Assembly (NCBI GenBank): GCA_026770585.1
Contig: MU646730.1
Coordinates: 220,399 to 242,291, forward strand
Direction of reading: 5' to 3'
Length of the DNA: 21,893 nt
DNA from: Baffinella frigidus
Lineage: Eukaryota > Cryptophyceae > Cryptomonadales > Baffinellaceae
The position numbers and the translations under genes were made by a program. The notes under the pieces were generated by a model. It was given only the letters and a program-made list of their open reading frames with translations. It was not told where the DNA came from and did not search any database. Shown here piece by piece: positions 7,032-14,507 of the stretch (positions are counted from its first letter, which is position 1; every line of letters starts with the position of its first letter).

Positions 7032-7327
7032 GTTTCGGGTTTCGAACCCACCCCCAAATTGGTACCAGTCACGTCCAATTTGTGGGCGCCAGACTGCCCA
7101 CTTGGGCAAGCAATTACTCGATCCGTTTGCCCTCTCGCTATGAGAGCAAGGACGTACCTCGGACTCCTCGACGATTTCGCCCCCGTCCCCTACCCCCAAG
7201 TGGTCATCCACCACCAACTCCTTCTCCTGTGTGAGGTTTGGGGTTTAGGGTCTGGGGTTTCGGGTTCCAGGTTAGCATGAGCGTGTTGTGTGGGACACGC
7301 TCATGGGCCCCGGGCGCTTTCCCGCGC
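7032..7327. other. Unassigned, with telomere-like patches and a coding-like repeat
   Basis: No gene seen. Patches of TTTCGGG (7032-7045) and TTTGGGG (7232-7275). The minus strand at 7163-7225 reads VVDDHLGVGDGGEIVEE, echoing LGVGDAGEIVEELE at about 6828-6873. A small hairpin GCGTGT.TGTGTGGGACACGC lies at 7279-7301. Confidence 0.4.
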
Positions 7328-7390
7328 CAAAGTCGACAGGTTTTTACCGCGGACCCCACTGTGGCAACTTGAGAATAGTCGCCAAGTGGA
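7300..7390 (+). mobile_element. GTTGAC/GTCAAC hairpin element, copy with 5' GC hairpin
   Basis: GGGCCCCGGGCGCTTTCCCG, then CCAAAGTCGACAGGTTTTTA, CCGCGGACCCCA, then GCAACTTGAGAATAGTCGCC. It matches the minus-strand copies at 5357-5440 and 19330-19400 over both the GC hairpin and the main stem. No obvious direct repeats flank it. Confidence 0.6.
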
Positions 7391-7669
7391 CCAAGAACCT
7401 GGCGACATGACTTCTCGCCAACCGCAGGATATCCAACCCTACTGAGGCAGAGCCCCCGTTTGTTTACCATGCGGCGTAGATTGGGGTTTAGGGTTTAGGG
7501 CAAGTCTTCGAAGCCGCCCGAAGCCGCTCTACCACCCCTTGTCCCATGCGGTGGACTACGGACCTTTCATCAAAAGTCAACTTGCCTCGAGGCAATTAAC
7601 TTTAGGGATTTTCTGATGCAAATTTGGTCACGTCACCCCCCAGAATCTGGGGTCAACGAAACCCTCGTA
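7391..7669. other. Unassigned
   Basis: No gene seen. Two telomere-like units at 7482-7500. Small palindromes GCCTCGAGGC (7583-7592) and CCCCAGAATCTGGGG (7638-7652). Confidence 0.35.
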
Positions 7670-7880
7670 CCACTCGAGGCTAGAAGTGTGACTATTTCAA
7701 AACAGTCATTCTTGTACACGTGAAGAAAAACAATATTTGTGAAGTAATTTTCACACAAATAGGGGCGTTTGGTCACGTTGCTCAAGGTATAACGTGAGCA
7801 ACGTGACCAAGCATGCCCGTGACTGGTACTAAATTTAACAACCCCGCATTTAAAACACCCCCTCTTCCAGCCTCGAGTGG
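7670..7880 (-). mobile_element. Family D MITE, copy 2, with central palindrome
   Basis: Terminal repeats CCACTCGAGGC and GCCTCGAGTGG as in 4901-5113, with the internal order reversed. The central inverted repeat has 16-bp perfect arms TTGGTCACGTTGCTCA (7769-7784, 7795-7810) around a 10-base loop. The outer half of the stem matches copy 1, while the inner part and loop differ. TA flanks each end. Shared blocks GTGACTGGTACTAAATTTAACA and ATTTGTG.AGTAATTTTCACAC are conserved. Confidence 0.8.
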
Positions 7881-7950
7881 TAGTCCACCGTGTGGTGGTC
7901 CCATCAGAATTCGTCTAAAACACCCTGGTACCTCACAGCGAACCAAGCGA

Positions 7951-8317
7951 CTCCTAACCTAAAGAAGGGGCTCCTAACCTAAAGAAGGGGCCCCCAACCT
8001 AACGAAGGGGCTTCCAAGCTAACAAAAGGGCTCCTAACCTAAAGAAGGGGTTCCTCACCTAAACAAGGGACTTGCAACCCGCATAAGAGACTCCTAACCT
8101 AAAGAAGGGACTCGCAACCTAAAGAAGGGACTCGCAACCTAAAGAAGAGACTCCTAACCTCAAGAATGGGTTCCTTACCAAACGTGGGTCATCCCAACCT
8201 AAGGAAGACACTTCCAAGAGGGGACGACTAACCTAAAGAAGGGATAACCTAAAGAGGAGCCTCATAACCTGACTAAGGGGGCTAATAACCTACAGAAGGG
8301 GACTACTAACCTTAGGA
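7951..8317 (+). repeat. 20-bp minisatellite CTCCTAACCTAAAGAAGGGG
   Basis: About 18 tandem copies of CTCCTAACCTAAAGAAGGGG, clean at the left and increasingly decayed to the right. Scattered further copies are at 8513-8640, 8722-8760, 8993-9015 and 9180-9225. There are no unique spacers, so it is not a CRISPR-like array. Confidence 0.85.
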
Positions 8318-9235
8318 GGCGGGGGCACGATGGGAAAGTAGGGTTCATCGGGGTCCTTGGGCGAGATGGCAGTTTGGGATTTGAGGTTTAGGGTTTAGGG
8401 TTTAGGGTTTAGGTTTTAGGGCTCAGTGTTTAGGGTTTAGGATTTAGGGTTTAGGGACTACGCATCTTGGGCGGCTGAGGCATGGTGGGGAGGAAGGGGA
8501 AACATAAGAAGGGACTCCCGACCAAAAGAGAGCCCTCCTACAAAGAGGGCCTTCCTACAAAAGAGGGCCCTCCTACAGAAGAGGGCCCTCCTAACCGAAA
8601 CGGTGGCCTCATAACCTAAAGAAGAGACTCGTAACCTGAAGAGGCGGTGGGAGGAGGGGAGGAAGGGGTCCTTGGGGTCCGTGGGAAACCCTGAACCCCA
8701 GCTCCTAAACCCTAAGCTGGCCTCATAACCCAAAGAAGAGACTCGTAACCTAAAGATGGGACTGGAGGGGAGGAAGGGGCCATCGGGGTCCTCGGGAAAC
8801 CAAAGAGGGGGTCATCGGGGTCGCCTCTTCAGGTTTCGAGTCTCTTCTTTAGGTTATGGGGTCCTTCGTTTAAAAGTCGAGAACAGCAATCCGGTCCTGG
8901 CTTTTCATTTTAAAAGTCCATTTCCCTTAGGATTCAGGTGATTTTTTAAAAAAAAACTTACAATTGACACCCCAACTCCTCAACCCTCACCCAAAGAAGA
9001 GGCTCATAACCTACACCAGGGGACTACGCACCTTAGGCGGGCATGATGTGGAGGAACGGGTGAGGCATGATGGGGGGAGTGCTGACGTGCGGGGTGTGGG
9101 TGTGGGGTGTGCATGGTGTGGGGGAGTGCCTGTCGTGAGGCATGGTGTGGGAGTGGGGTGTGAGGCATGATGGGGAGAGGGGCCTCCTAACCTGAAGAAG
9201 AGGTTCCTAACCTGAAGCAGAGCCTTCTCACGTCT
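8318..9235. repeat. G-rich GGGGAGGAAGGGG modules mixed with minisatellite and telomere-like units
   Basis: A module of about 55 bp (GGCGGNGGCATGATGGGGAGG, then AAGGGGTCCTTGGGGTCC) recurs in varied form at about 8318-8362, 8468-8500, 8643-8690, 8763-8805, 9030-9080 and again at 10018-10070. A TTTAGGG tract lies at 8377-8455. Positions 9060-9175 are GTGTGGG/GCATGATG-rich tandem sequence. No gene is supported. Confidence 0.6.
8867..8967 (+). repeat. 100-bp dispersed duplicate, copy 1
   Basis: CGTTTAAAAGTCGAGAACAG, then ATCCGGTCCTGGCTTTTCAT, TCCCTTAGGATTCAGGT, followed by an A/T-rich end. It is nearly the same as 12023-12122 on the same strand, with scattered mismatches and an A-run difference. 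Function unknown. Confidence 0.75.
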
Positions 9236-9640
9236 TCTAACTTCTGAACCCTAAGTCTACTAAGGCCCCCAACCCTTCATCGCGCCCGGACACGAAGCGG
9301 GCGACCGTCTTCCGACCAAACCCGGTACAGGGGTTGGTCTCGTGAACGCCCGCGTGACCGGTCACGCGGACGCCGAAGCCAGACGGTCGGTCGTGACTGC
9401 CTTGCGTGTTCCGTTGGCCGCCACCCTCCGGACACGAAGCGGGCGACCGTCTTCCGACCAAACCCGGTACAGGGGTTGGTCTCGGCGCTCTTCCTCTGCA
9501 CCCTCGCCAAGGGAAATCCCTCCTTCGCGTGGCTGCACTGCTCCTCCCAGACCTTCCAGGTTGCCCTAGAGGGTTTGAGGGATAGTGTTTACGGTGTGGG
9601 GATTGGGGGTTGGGGTTTGCTTTCCTACGGTGCAGGGGTC
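9236..9640 (-). repeat. Compound duplicated module (coding-like on minus strand)
   Basis: The order of blocks here (CTAAGTCTACTAAGGC, TTCATCGCGCCCGGACACGA, AGGGAAATCCCTCCTTCGCG, CTTCCAGGTTGCCCTAGAGG, GTTTACGGTGTGGGGATTGG, CTTTCCTACGGTGCAGGGGT) is partly repeated directly from 9774 and in reverse at 10783-11175. On the minus strand 9470-9570 reads KVWEEQCSHAKEGFPLARVQ, and the same peptide in frame recurs at 10790 (+). A gene fragment dispersed by duplication is the simplest reading; I do not recognise the family. Confidence 0.5.
9286..9484 (-). mobile_element. Palindrome-core insertion, copy 3, with perfect 57-bp direct repeats
   Basis: Direct repeats 9286-9342 and 9428-9484 are identical over 57 bp (start CCGGACACGAAGCGGGCGAC). 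The insert (9343-9427, 85 bp) carries the core palindrome on the minus strand but lacks the last ~25 bases of the element's 3' GC hairpin. At that truncated junction the element and the target share CTCG, as in microhomology-joined ends. Its other end has 23 bases of unique filler. Subfamily variant: GACCGACCGTCTGG replaces CTCGGACAGTTGG. Confidence 0.8.
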
Positions 9641-9827
9641 AGGGGACACGACGCGCCCCGCCGGTAGGCAGGCGGAGGGGGTGGGGGTAGGGAGAGAGAG
9701 GGGAGGGAGAGAGGGAGAGAGAGAGGAGAGGAGAGGGAGGAGGGGAGAGGAGGGAGAGAGTACAGGGTTTGGGGTTTACGGTGTGGGGATTGGGGATTGG
9801 GGTGTGCTCTCCTACGGTGCAGGGGTC
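9587..9827 (-). mobile_element. Purine-tract insertion between 54-bp direct repeats
   Basis: Direct repeats 9587-9640 and 9774-9827 (54 bp, 3 mismatches) bracket 9641-9773. On the minus strand the insert is a CT-rich tract followed by CTCCGCCTGCCTACCGGCGG and GGCGCGTCGTG at the end touching the direct repeat. A related polypyrimidine plus GCCTGCCGGCGGGGC segment is at 13705-13795 (+). The GC end resembles the 3' hairpin of the palindrome-core family. The target without insert is recognisable, inverted, at about 10985-11045. Confidence 0.7.
9684..9761 (+). repeat. GA-rich purine tract
   Basis: Irregular GGGAGA/GAGAG repeats without a single pyrimidine over much of the run. It is part of the insert described at 9587-9827. 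Confidence 0.8.
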
Positions 9828-10017
9828 TAACTTCTACATGCTAAGTCTACTACGGACCCTAACCCTTCATCGCGCCCGGACTCGAAGCGGGCTTCCGTCT
9901 TCCAACTTTTCGCGTCTAATTTTTTGACTTTTAACGTCTAATTTGTTTTAACGTCTAACGTCTAATTTTTGACTTTTAACGTTTTAACGACTTTAAGTGT
10001 CCGGGCGTGGTACGGAC
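9828..10017. repeat. Duplicate module start and TTTTAACGTCTAAT tandem repeats
   Basis: 9828-9902 repeats the CTAAGTCTACTACGG and CATCGCGCCCGGACTCGAAG blocks seen at 9250-9305. 9903-9995 is A/T-rich with about four irregular copies of TTTGACTTTTAACGTCTAAT. No gene. Confidence 0.5.
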
Positions 10018-10310
10018 CTTGGGCGGCGGGGGCATGATGGGGAGGAAGGGGTCTTCGGGGTCCTTGGGAGAAAGAGCGTCGAGGAGGAGTGAGTAGCTGA
10101 GGTACGACTCCACCTTGGCCACCTGTGCACATCGTTCGCACAATTTTCAGGGGGCTGCAATTGTTGCACGCACGCAGAGATGACGTTTCATGACGGTTTC
10201 TGTGCCTTTTGGTACCGGCAAGGTGGTTGGTTATATGGGTGTTATGGCGAACCGCGTCGAGGAGAAGCAAGTAGCTAAGATATGACTCCACCTTCGCCCC
10301 CTGCCCATCA
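10018..10310 (-). repeat. GAGTAGCTGAGGTACGACTCC duplicated module, copy 1 and partial
   Basis: Block order: GGCATGATGGGGAGGAAGGG, AGTAGCTGAGGTACGACTCC, ACCTGTGCACA, AGATGACGTTTC, GTTATATGGGTGTTATGGCG. It is repeated at 10541-10674 with indels and partially at 10256-10305. In the minus frame both copies keep VRHNTHIT/VRHTTHIT, AGTKR and ETSSL peptides, so the duplicated sequence may once have been coding; frame breaks and telomere-like neighbours argue against a live gene. Confidence 0.5.
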
Positions 10311-10540
10311 ATCCCCTTCGTTGGTAATTACCATCTGATTGCTATCTACTTAATAAGTAATTTCGATCTATTGCTATCTACTAACTAAGTAATTACTATC
10401 TGATGAATATCAACTAACTGAGGAGATAATGACCGCGCCTTAGTCCACTCGGCCAAACGTGCAGATTGACTCCGTGACCAAAAGGGTCATAGAGACACAC
10501 CGGTCTCCGGGGAGTATATCTTCTCTCACTAACTAAGAAG
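10311..10540. other. Unassigned A/T-rich stretch
   Basis: Contains a two-copy repeat of ATTGCTATCTACTNANTAAGTAATT at about 10341-10365 and 10372-10396. Otherwise nothing is recognised; no gene. Confidence 0.4.
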
Positions 10541-10780
10541 AAGCGAGTAGCTGAGGTACGACTCCACTTTCGCCACCTGTGCACATTTCCCCACTTGGTA
10601 CGAGAGATGACGTTTCCCGACGTTTTCGGCGCCTTTTTGTACCAGCGGTGGTTATATGTGTTGTATGGCGAACCGAGAAGGGACGCTTCAGCGTCGGGCT
10701 ATGACACACATGCACACACTAGAAAGTACAACACACTTGTACACACTAGAACTCGTGTGTGTGTGGGGGGGGGGGGCTCG
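10541..10780 (-). repeat. GAGTAGCTGAGGTACGACTCC duplicated module, copy 2
   Basis: Second copy of the 10087-10253 module up to GTTGTATGGCGAACC (10674). It is followed by CACACA-type short repeats (10702-10765) and an 11-base G run (10766-10776). Confidence 0.5.
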
Positions 10781-10782
10781 TA

Positions 10783-10860
10783 ACCTGAAACGTCTGGGAG
10801 GAGCAGTGCAGCCACGCGAAGGAGGGATTTGCCTTGGCGAGGGTGCAGAGGAAGAGCGCC
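10783..10860 (+). pseudogene. Coding-like fragment, SHAKEG module, copy B
   Basis: The frame GAGGAGCAGTGCAGCCACGC reads EEQCSHAKEGFALARVQRKS, matching the minus-strand fragment at 9470-9560 and the frame-damaged copy at 11070-11140, where a TGA replaces TGC. Protein family not recognised. It is short, unbounded and surrounded by repeats, so I call it a fragment. Confidence 0.3.
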
Positions 10861-10976
10861 GAGACCAAACCCTGTACCCTGATCTTCTACCGAGACCAAA
10901 CCTTGTACCCTGATCTTCTACCGAGACCAAACCCTGTACCCTGATCAACCGAGACCAAACCTTCTACCCTGATTTT
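10859..10976 (+). repeat. 31-bp tandem repeat, about 4 copies
   Basis: Unit CGAGACCAAACCCTGTACCC followed by TGATCTTCTAC, repeated three times with near identity. A fourth copy is shorter (ATCAACCGAGACC) and runs into an eight-base T run. Confidence 0.8.
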
Positions 10977-10979
10977 TTT

Positions 10980-11180
10980 TCCCCTGCACCGAAGGAGAGC
11001 AAACCCCAATCCCCAACCCCCACCCCGTAAACACTATCCCTCAAACCCTCTAGGGCAACCTGGAAGGTCTGGGAGGAGCAGTGAAGCCACGCGAAGGAGG
11101 GATTTCCCTTGGCGAGGGTGCAGAGGAAGAGCGCCGAGATGAGCGCCCCGACGTGCGTCCTTGTTAGCGTGCACGACTGT
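10980..11180 (+). pseudogene. Inverted copy of the 9470-9640 module
   Basis: Reverse complement of the 9530-9640 blocks: GCACCGAAGGAGAGCAAACC, CAACCTGGAAGGTCTGGGAG, then AGGGATTTCCCTTGGCGAGG, with continuing frame KSAEMSAPTCVLVSVHDC to about 11180. The same C-terminal peptide recurs at 11582-11635 (NSAEMSTPTCVLDSLHDC) and 11912-11960 (AKISAPACVLDGVHDC). Frame conservation across diverged copies suggests a once-translated exon; a premature TGA at 11089-11091 marks this copy as broken. Confidence 0.35.
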
Positions 11181-11209
11181 GGCGGGGTTGGGAGTTAGGG
11201 GTTAGGGTT

Positions 11210-11423
11210 TAGGGTGTGGCCATGTTGGGTTCGATCCGGAATAAACGATTTTCTTCCTCTGGAACAGCCCCGCCGGCAGGCTCGTGAACGCCCGCGTGAC
11301 CGGTCACGCGGACGCCGAAGCCAGACGGTCGGTCGTGACTGCCTTGTCATGTTCCTTGTCGAGAAACGTCGTAGGGTGTGGCCATGTTGGGTTCGATCCG
11401 GAATAAACGATTTTCTTCCTCTG
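11210..11423 (-). mobile_element. Palindrome-core insertion, copy 4, with perfect 52-bp direct repeats
   Basis: Direct repeats 11210-11261 and 11372-11423 are identical over 52 bp (start TAGGGTGTGGCCATGTTGGG). The insert (11262-11371, 110 bp) carries the core on the minus strand with the complete 3' end GGGGCTGTTC adjoining one repeat, and 25 bases of unique filler next to the other. Core sequence matches copy 3 (GACCGACCGTCTGG subfamily). Confidence 0.85.
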
Positions 11424-11566
11424 TAGGGTTTAGGGGTTTGGGGTTGGGTTCGGGTGTAGGGTGTAGGGTGTAGGGTGTAGGGTGTAGGGTGTAGGGTTTG
11501 GATAGGGTGTAGGGTGTAGGGTGTAGGTTGTAGGGCGCAGGGCGTAGGGTTGGGGGCTAGGGTTTT
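11424..11566 (+). repeat. Telomere-like tract, GTGTAGG variant
   Basis: About a dozen GGGTGTA units, fairly homogeneous at 11453-11530, then GGGCGTA/GGGCGCA variants. The minus strand frame is PTPYTLH repeats, i.e. simple translation of the 7-mer. Confidence 0.85.
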
Positions 11567-11650
11567 AGGTGGGGAGGAACAGCGCCGAAATGAGCACCCC
11601 AACGTGCGTTCTTGATAGCTTGCACGACTGTGTTGGGGGTTGGGTGTCAG
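11567..11650 (+). pseudogene. Coding-like fragment, NSAEM module
   Basis: Frame NSAEMSTPTCVLDSLHDCVG matches 11120-11180 and 11905-11960. Placed between a telomere-like tract and a microsatellite; family unknown. Confidence 0.3.
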
Positions 11651-11651
11651 G

Positions 11652-11707
11652 CATACATATACATATACATATACATACATATATACATACATATATATAC
11701 ATATCTA

Positions 11708-11765
<58 letters not shown>

Positions 11766-11798
11766 ATCTATATCTATATCTATCTATCTATCTATCTT

Positions 11799-11863
<65 letters not shown>

Positions 11864-11872
11864 ATATATATT
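11652..11872 (+). repeat. TATC microsatellite with ATAC/ATAT leader
   Basis: A CATATA/CATACATA leader (11652-11710) is followed by about 38 units of TATC (11711-11862), with two interruptions (CTATATCTATATC and CTTTC). The long YLSI frames are only this repeat. Confidence 0.95.
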
Positions 11873-12022
11873 TCAGGGGGAAGGATCCAAGGGTAGGATA
11901 TTGGGTCAGAGCCAAAATAAGCGCCCCGGCGTGCGTTCTTGATGGCGTGCACGACTGTGTTGGGGTTTGGGGGTTAGGGGTTCAGGGCTTAGGGTGTACC
12001 GCTATCGAGGCACCCGGGGTTT
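11873..12022 (+). other. Coding-like fragment and telomere-like patch
   Basis: AKISAPACVLDGVHDC frame at 11912-11960 (third related copy), then a degenerate telomere-like patch 11960-11998. No gene. Confidence 0.4.
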
Positions 12023-12122
12023 CGTTTAAAAGTCGAGAACAGAAATCCGGTCCTGGCTTTTCATTTTACAAGTCCAGTTCCCTTAGGATTCAGGTAATTG
12101 TTTTTAAACCCCCTTAAAATTG
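12023..12122 (+). repeat. 100-bp dispersed duplicate, copy 2
   Basis: Near copy of 8867-8967 (GTTTAAAAGTCGAGAACAG, CCGGTCCTGGCTTTTCATTT, TTCCCTTAGGATTCAGGT). Confidence 0.75.
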
Positions 12123-12252
12123 AATGACGTCCTCGCTCGGCAGCGGAGTGTAGGGCACGTGCGTGGAGAAACGGCCTCATAACCTGACAGCCATGCGACC
12201 CCCGCCAGACCAAACCGGGCGCATTTCCGGTGTGTCCAGCACACCCCGCTAA
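12123..12252 (+). repeat. Satellite fragment
   Basis: Contains CTCATAACCTGACAG, AGACCAAACCGGGCG and GTGTGTCCAGCACACCCCGCT of the CTGGTACAAACTAAAA satellite. It is cut off by the element at 12253 before the CTGGTAC part. CTCGCTCGGCAGCGG at 12132-12146 is a decayed end of the neighbouring element. Confidence 0.6.
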
Positions 12253-12405
12253 CCCGCTGTCGAGCGAGCTTGGCACGAAATCAAAAGCCAAGGTCGAAAA
12301 TCGCCCTCGGCTTTCCCGTAGGAACCCCCTATGCCCCTACGGGTTTGATCCGTAGGGCCTATGGATTACGTTTAGATGGACTGTTCCCTCCTCGCTCGAC
12401 AGCGG
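12253..12405. mobile_element. CCGCTGTCGAGCGAG inverted-repeat element
   Basis: 15-bp perfect terminal repeats CCGCTGTCGAGCGAG (12254-12268) and CTCGCTCGACAGCGG (12391-12405). The interior CCCGTAGGAACCCCCTATGC resembles family C. Its right end overlaps the left end of the next element (shared ACAGCGG). Confidence 0.75.
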
Positions 12406-12551
12406 CACAAGGGATTTTCGGGGGCTGAGAGCCCAATTTCCCGTTACCTTATCCGTAGGAACCCCCCTATGTCCCTACGGGTTGCCTACTGTAGGGTCCT
12501 AGGTCTTGTCGCTTAGGGGTTATTCAAAATCCCCTCGAAGTCCGCTGTGTG
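12399..12551 (-). mobile_element. MITE family C, copy 2 (inverted)
   Basis: Left end ACAGCGGCACAAGGGATTTT, right end AAAATCCCCTCGAAGTCCGC then TGTGTG. Interior TTATCCGTAGGAACCCCC and GTCGCTTAGGGGTTATTC are the reverse complement of the 1993-2151 interior. It abuts the previous element, giving a tandem of two related MITEs. Confidence 0.75.
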
Positions 12552-13100
12552 GTCACCCCGGTACAAACTGAACCTTTGGTAAAACACCCTGGTACAAACT
12601 AAAACTCCCTCGTACAAACTAAAACGTATTATACGTGTTCGAATTCCCGGGTACGTAACTGGCGGTTCTTCCTGGAAACAGCGTGGCACAGGCTCTCCTC
12701 GCGACCAAACCGGGTGTGTCCAGCACGCCCCGCGGTACCATCCCTAAAACCTAATAAAAAACCCTGGTACAAATTAAAAAATCCTGGTACAAACTTAAAC
12801 GTTTTATACGTGTTTTAGGTCCCGATTAGGTAACCTGGCGGCCTTCTTTTTGGAGATTCGCGGCCAGGAGGCGTCTGTCGGAAACAGCACGCGATCTCCG
12901 CCACCAAACCGGGCGTATTTCGGGTGTGTCCAGCACGCCCCGCTCGAACACCCCGGTACAAACTAAAACACTCTAGTACCGTTCCTAAAACATCTTAAAA
13001 CACCCTGGTACAAGCTAAAACACCCTGGTACAAACTAAAACTCCCAATTAGGTGACCTGGCGGCCTTCTTTGGAGATGCGCGGCCAGGAAGCGTCTGTCG
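12552..13100 (+). repeat. CTGGTACAAACTAAAA satellite array
   Basis: About three units of roughly 205-215 bp: (A)CCTGGCGGCCTTCTTT, GCGGCCAGGAGGCGTCTGTC, ACCAAACCGGGNGTATTTCG, GTGTCCAGCACGCCCCGC, then two to four CCCTGGTACAAACTAAAAC motifs. Same family as 1246 and 2340. Confidence 0.75.
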
Positions 13101-13440
13101 GGAAGAGTGTGGCACACGCGATCGCGTGCCGAATCATCGCGGGCAACCTGGGAGAACGCGGGCTTCGCAGATCAGTCCATTTACTTTCGTGGTACTGATT
13201 AATAATTGCGCGGTACAACGACATATTATCCGGCGACATTTTGCCCGGAGTGTCGGGAGAGTTTCAGTTCCGGGCGGAATTTTCTCCGTGTGTTGGATTG
13301 AGCAGTGCGGGGTGAAGGGGGCAGGACGCGTCTGTTGGGAAGAGCCTTTTTCTAAAGTCAACATGTGATCGCGTGTCGAATCATCACGGGCAACATGCCC
13401 CAAACTGGAGGAGGGAGGGTTGAGGGTGCAGGATGTTAGA
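13085..13440 (+). repeat. GATCGCGTGYCGAATCATC duplicated block
   Basis: GCGTCTGTCGGGAAGAG and GATCGCGTGCCGAATCATCG at 13090-13152 recur at 13330-13395 (period about 240). AATCATCGCGGG appears once more at 13670. Open frames on both strands here have no recognisable motifs. Confidence 0.5.
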
Positions 13441-13522
13441 GGTGTGCATGGTTTGGTGTTTGGGGCTGGGGTTTGAACCCCAACCCCTGTCTCTCAGGTT
13501 TCAGGCTGTAGGGATAGCGTGT
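13441..13522 (+). repeat. Short telomere-like patch
   Basis: GGTTTGGTGTTTGGGGCTGG, then GGTTTGAACCCC, switching to CCCCAACCCC; low quality. Confidence 0.5.
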
Positions 13523-13674
13523 GGAATCTCATCTCGGACCATACCAGAATCTGTCCACATACAAAGGTGTAAGATAGCATCGTTGTATGCCTAAAATAGC
13601 ATGTGCACCTTTATCTTCGGCGTCAGAAGCCTAAGATAGCGGGACAGAATTCGTCTTGTTCCGAAATTAAATCA
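13523..13674 (-). mobile_element. MITE family B, copy 2 (inverted)
   Basis: Left GAATCTCATCTCGGACCATA, right TCTTGTTCCGAAATTAAATC, interior GTAAGATAGCATCGTTGTAT and CCTAAAATAGCAT. Reverse-complement match to 1838-1984 and 14887-15030. Confidence 0.75.
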
Positions 13675-14017
13675 TCGCGGGAAGCCTGTGAGAGCGGAAG
13701 GGGGGGGGTTGCCTCTCCCTCCCCTCTCTCTCCTCTCTCTCTCGCCCTCTCTCTCGCCCTCCCCTCCGCCAGCCTGCCGGCGGGGCCCGTCGTGGGTTCG
13801 AGGCCACAGGACGCCTTTTCAGGCCGCAAAAAGGGGCTGTTCACGAGCGACGATGGCCTGGGTATCAAATCGACCTTTTTCTAAGGTCAACTCACCCACG
13901 AATCCGTCTTTCTGTCCCGAAATCCACCCAAAAATACTTTTAGGAGCGAAGAAATAATAGTACAAAGACGGATCGATTTGATACACAGGTTGTCGTCGCG
14001 TGGTGCGTTGTTCCTGA
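13675..14017. other. Polypyrimidine tract with GC hairpin, then unassigned
   Basis: 13712-13770 is CTCTCC/CTCTCT-rich, followed by CTCCGCCAGCCTGCCGGCGG and GGCCCGTCGTGGG, matching the insert at 9641-9773 in reverse. The frame over this tract is Ser/Leu/Pro low complexity. 13820-14017 shows no recognisable feature apart from CCTTTTTCTAAGGTCAAC, also at about 13347. Confidence 0.5.
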
Positions 14018-14205
14018 TAGAGCCATTCCGGTAGGACTTGTCGCGTTTTCGACTTCGAGATTTCAAGATTTCAGACTTCAAAAAGGTTTTAAAGGGCGTA
14101 AAACGTTTTAAAACACACCGTTTCAAATCTCATGGTTCCAATGAAGTCTCGAAGTCTCGAAGTCTCGAAATCGAAAACGCGACAAGTCCTACCGGAATAG
14201 CTCTA
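14018..14205. mobile_element. Family E inverted-repeat element, 35-bp TIRs
   Basis: Arms 14018-14052 and 14171-14205: TAGAGCCATTCCGGTAGGAC, then TTGTCGCGTTTTCGA, with one mismatch. The interior has CGAAGTCTCGAAGTCTCGAA triplicates. The terminal TAGAGC...GGTAGGACTTG is shared with 17231-17437. Confidence 0.85.
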
Positions 14206-14277
14206 CAGTGTCGGGGTTCCACTCCTACCCACAGGGTTAACGCTCTCCGATTTAACACGCTCCGATTTCATCCGGAC
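14206..14277. other. Spacer with repeated CTCCGATTT
   Basis: CTCTCCGATTTAACACGCTC followed by CGATTTCATCC; nothing else recognised. Confidence 0.3.
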
Positions 14278-14410
14278 GAGTATTCAAGTTGAATACGACC
14301 CCTGCAACGAAAATTACTACACAATTGCTTTGGGACGTGACCAGTTGTGTAGTAATTTCCGTTGCAAGTCGGATCGGAGATCCCCGAAATCGTATCGAAC
14401 CTGAATACTC
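14278..14410. mobile_element. Foldback element, GAGTATTC / ACTACACAA arms
   Basis: Outer arms GAGTATTCAAGTT and inverse AACCTGAATACTC; inner arms GCAACGAAAATTACTACACA and inverse TTGTGTAGTAATTTCCGTTG. The right arm carries about 20 extra bases between outer and inner parts. The inner arm is shared with 2191-2330 and 15123-15243. Confidence 0.75.
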
Positions 14411-14507
14411 GGCGGGATTTGATTGCGCGGCTAGAAAGGCCGGTTTCGTACCGCGACACGCACGGTTTCGTGCGTCCCGCAGTACAAATCGGCGATTTCA
14501 AATAGCG
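14411..14507. other. Unassigned spacer
   Basis: Contains a small palindromic CGCACGGTTTCGTGCG (14459-14474). No gene. Confidence 0.35.

Noticed and set aside
7951-8317. Possible CRISPR-like array
   Set aside because: 20-bp units are contiguous with no unique spacers, and the context is eukaryotic.
11221-11261. GGGTTCGATCCGG resembles a tRNA T-arm / B box
   Set aside because: No matching acceptor, D or anticodon stems can be formed around it; the motif is part of the 52-bp direct repeat.
11569-12117. 182-residue open frame, the longest in the window
   Set aside because: Over half is translation of the TATC/CATA microsatellite; only the first 25 residues resemble anything else here (the NSAEM module).
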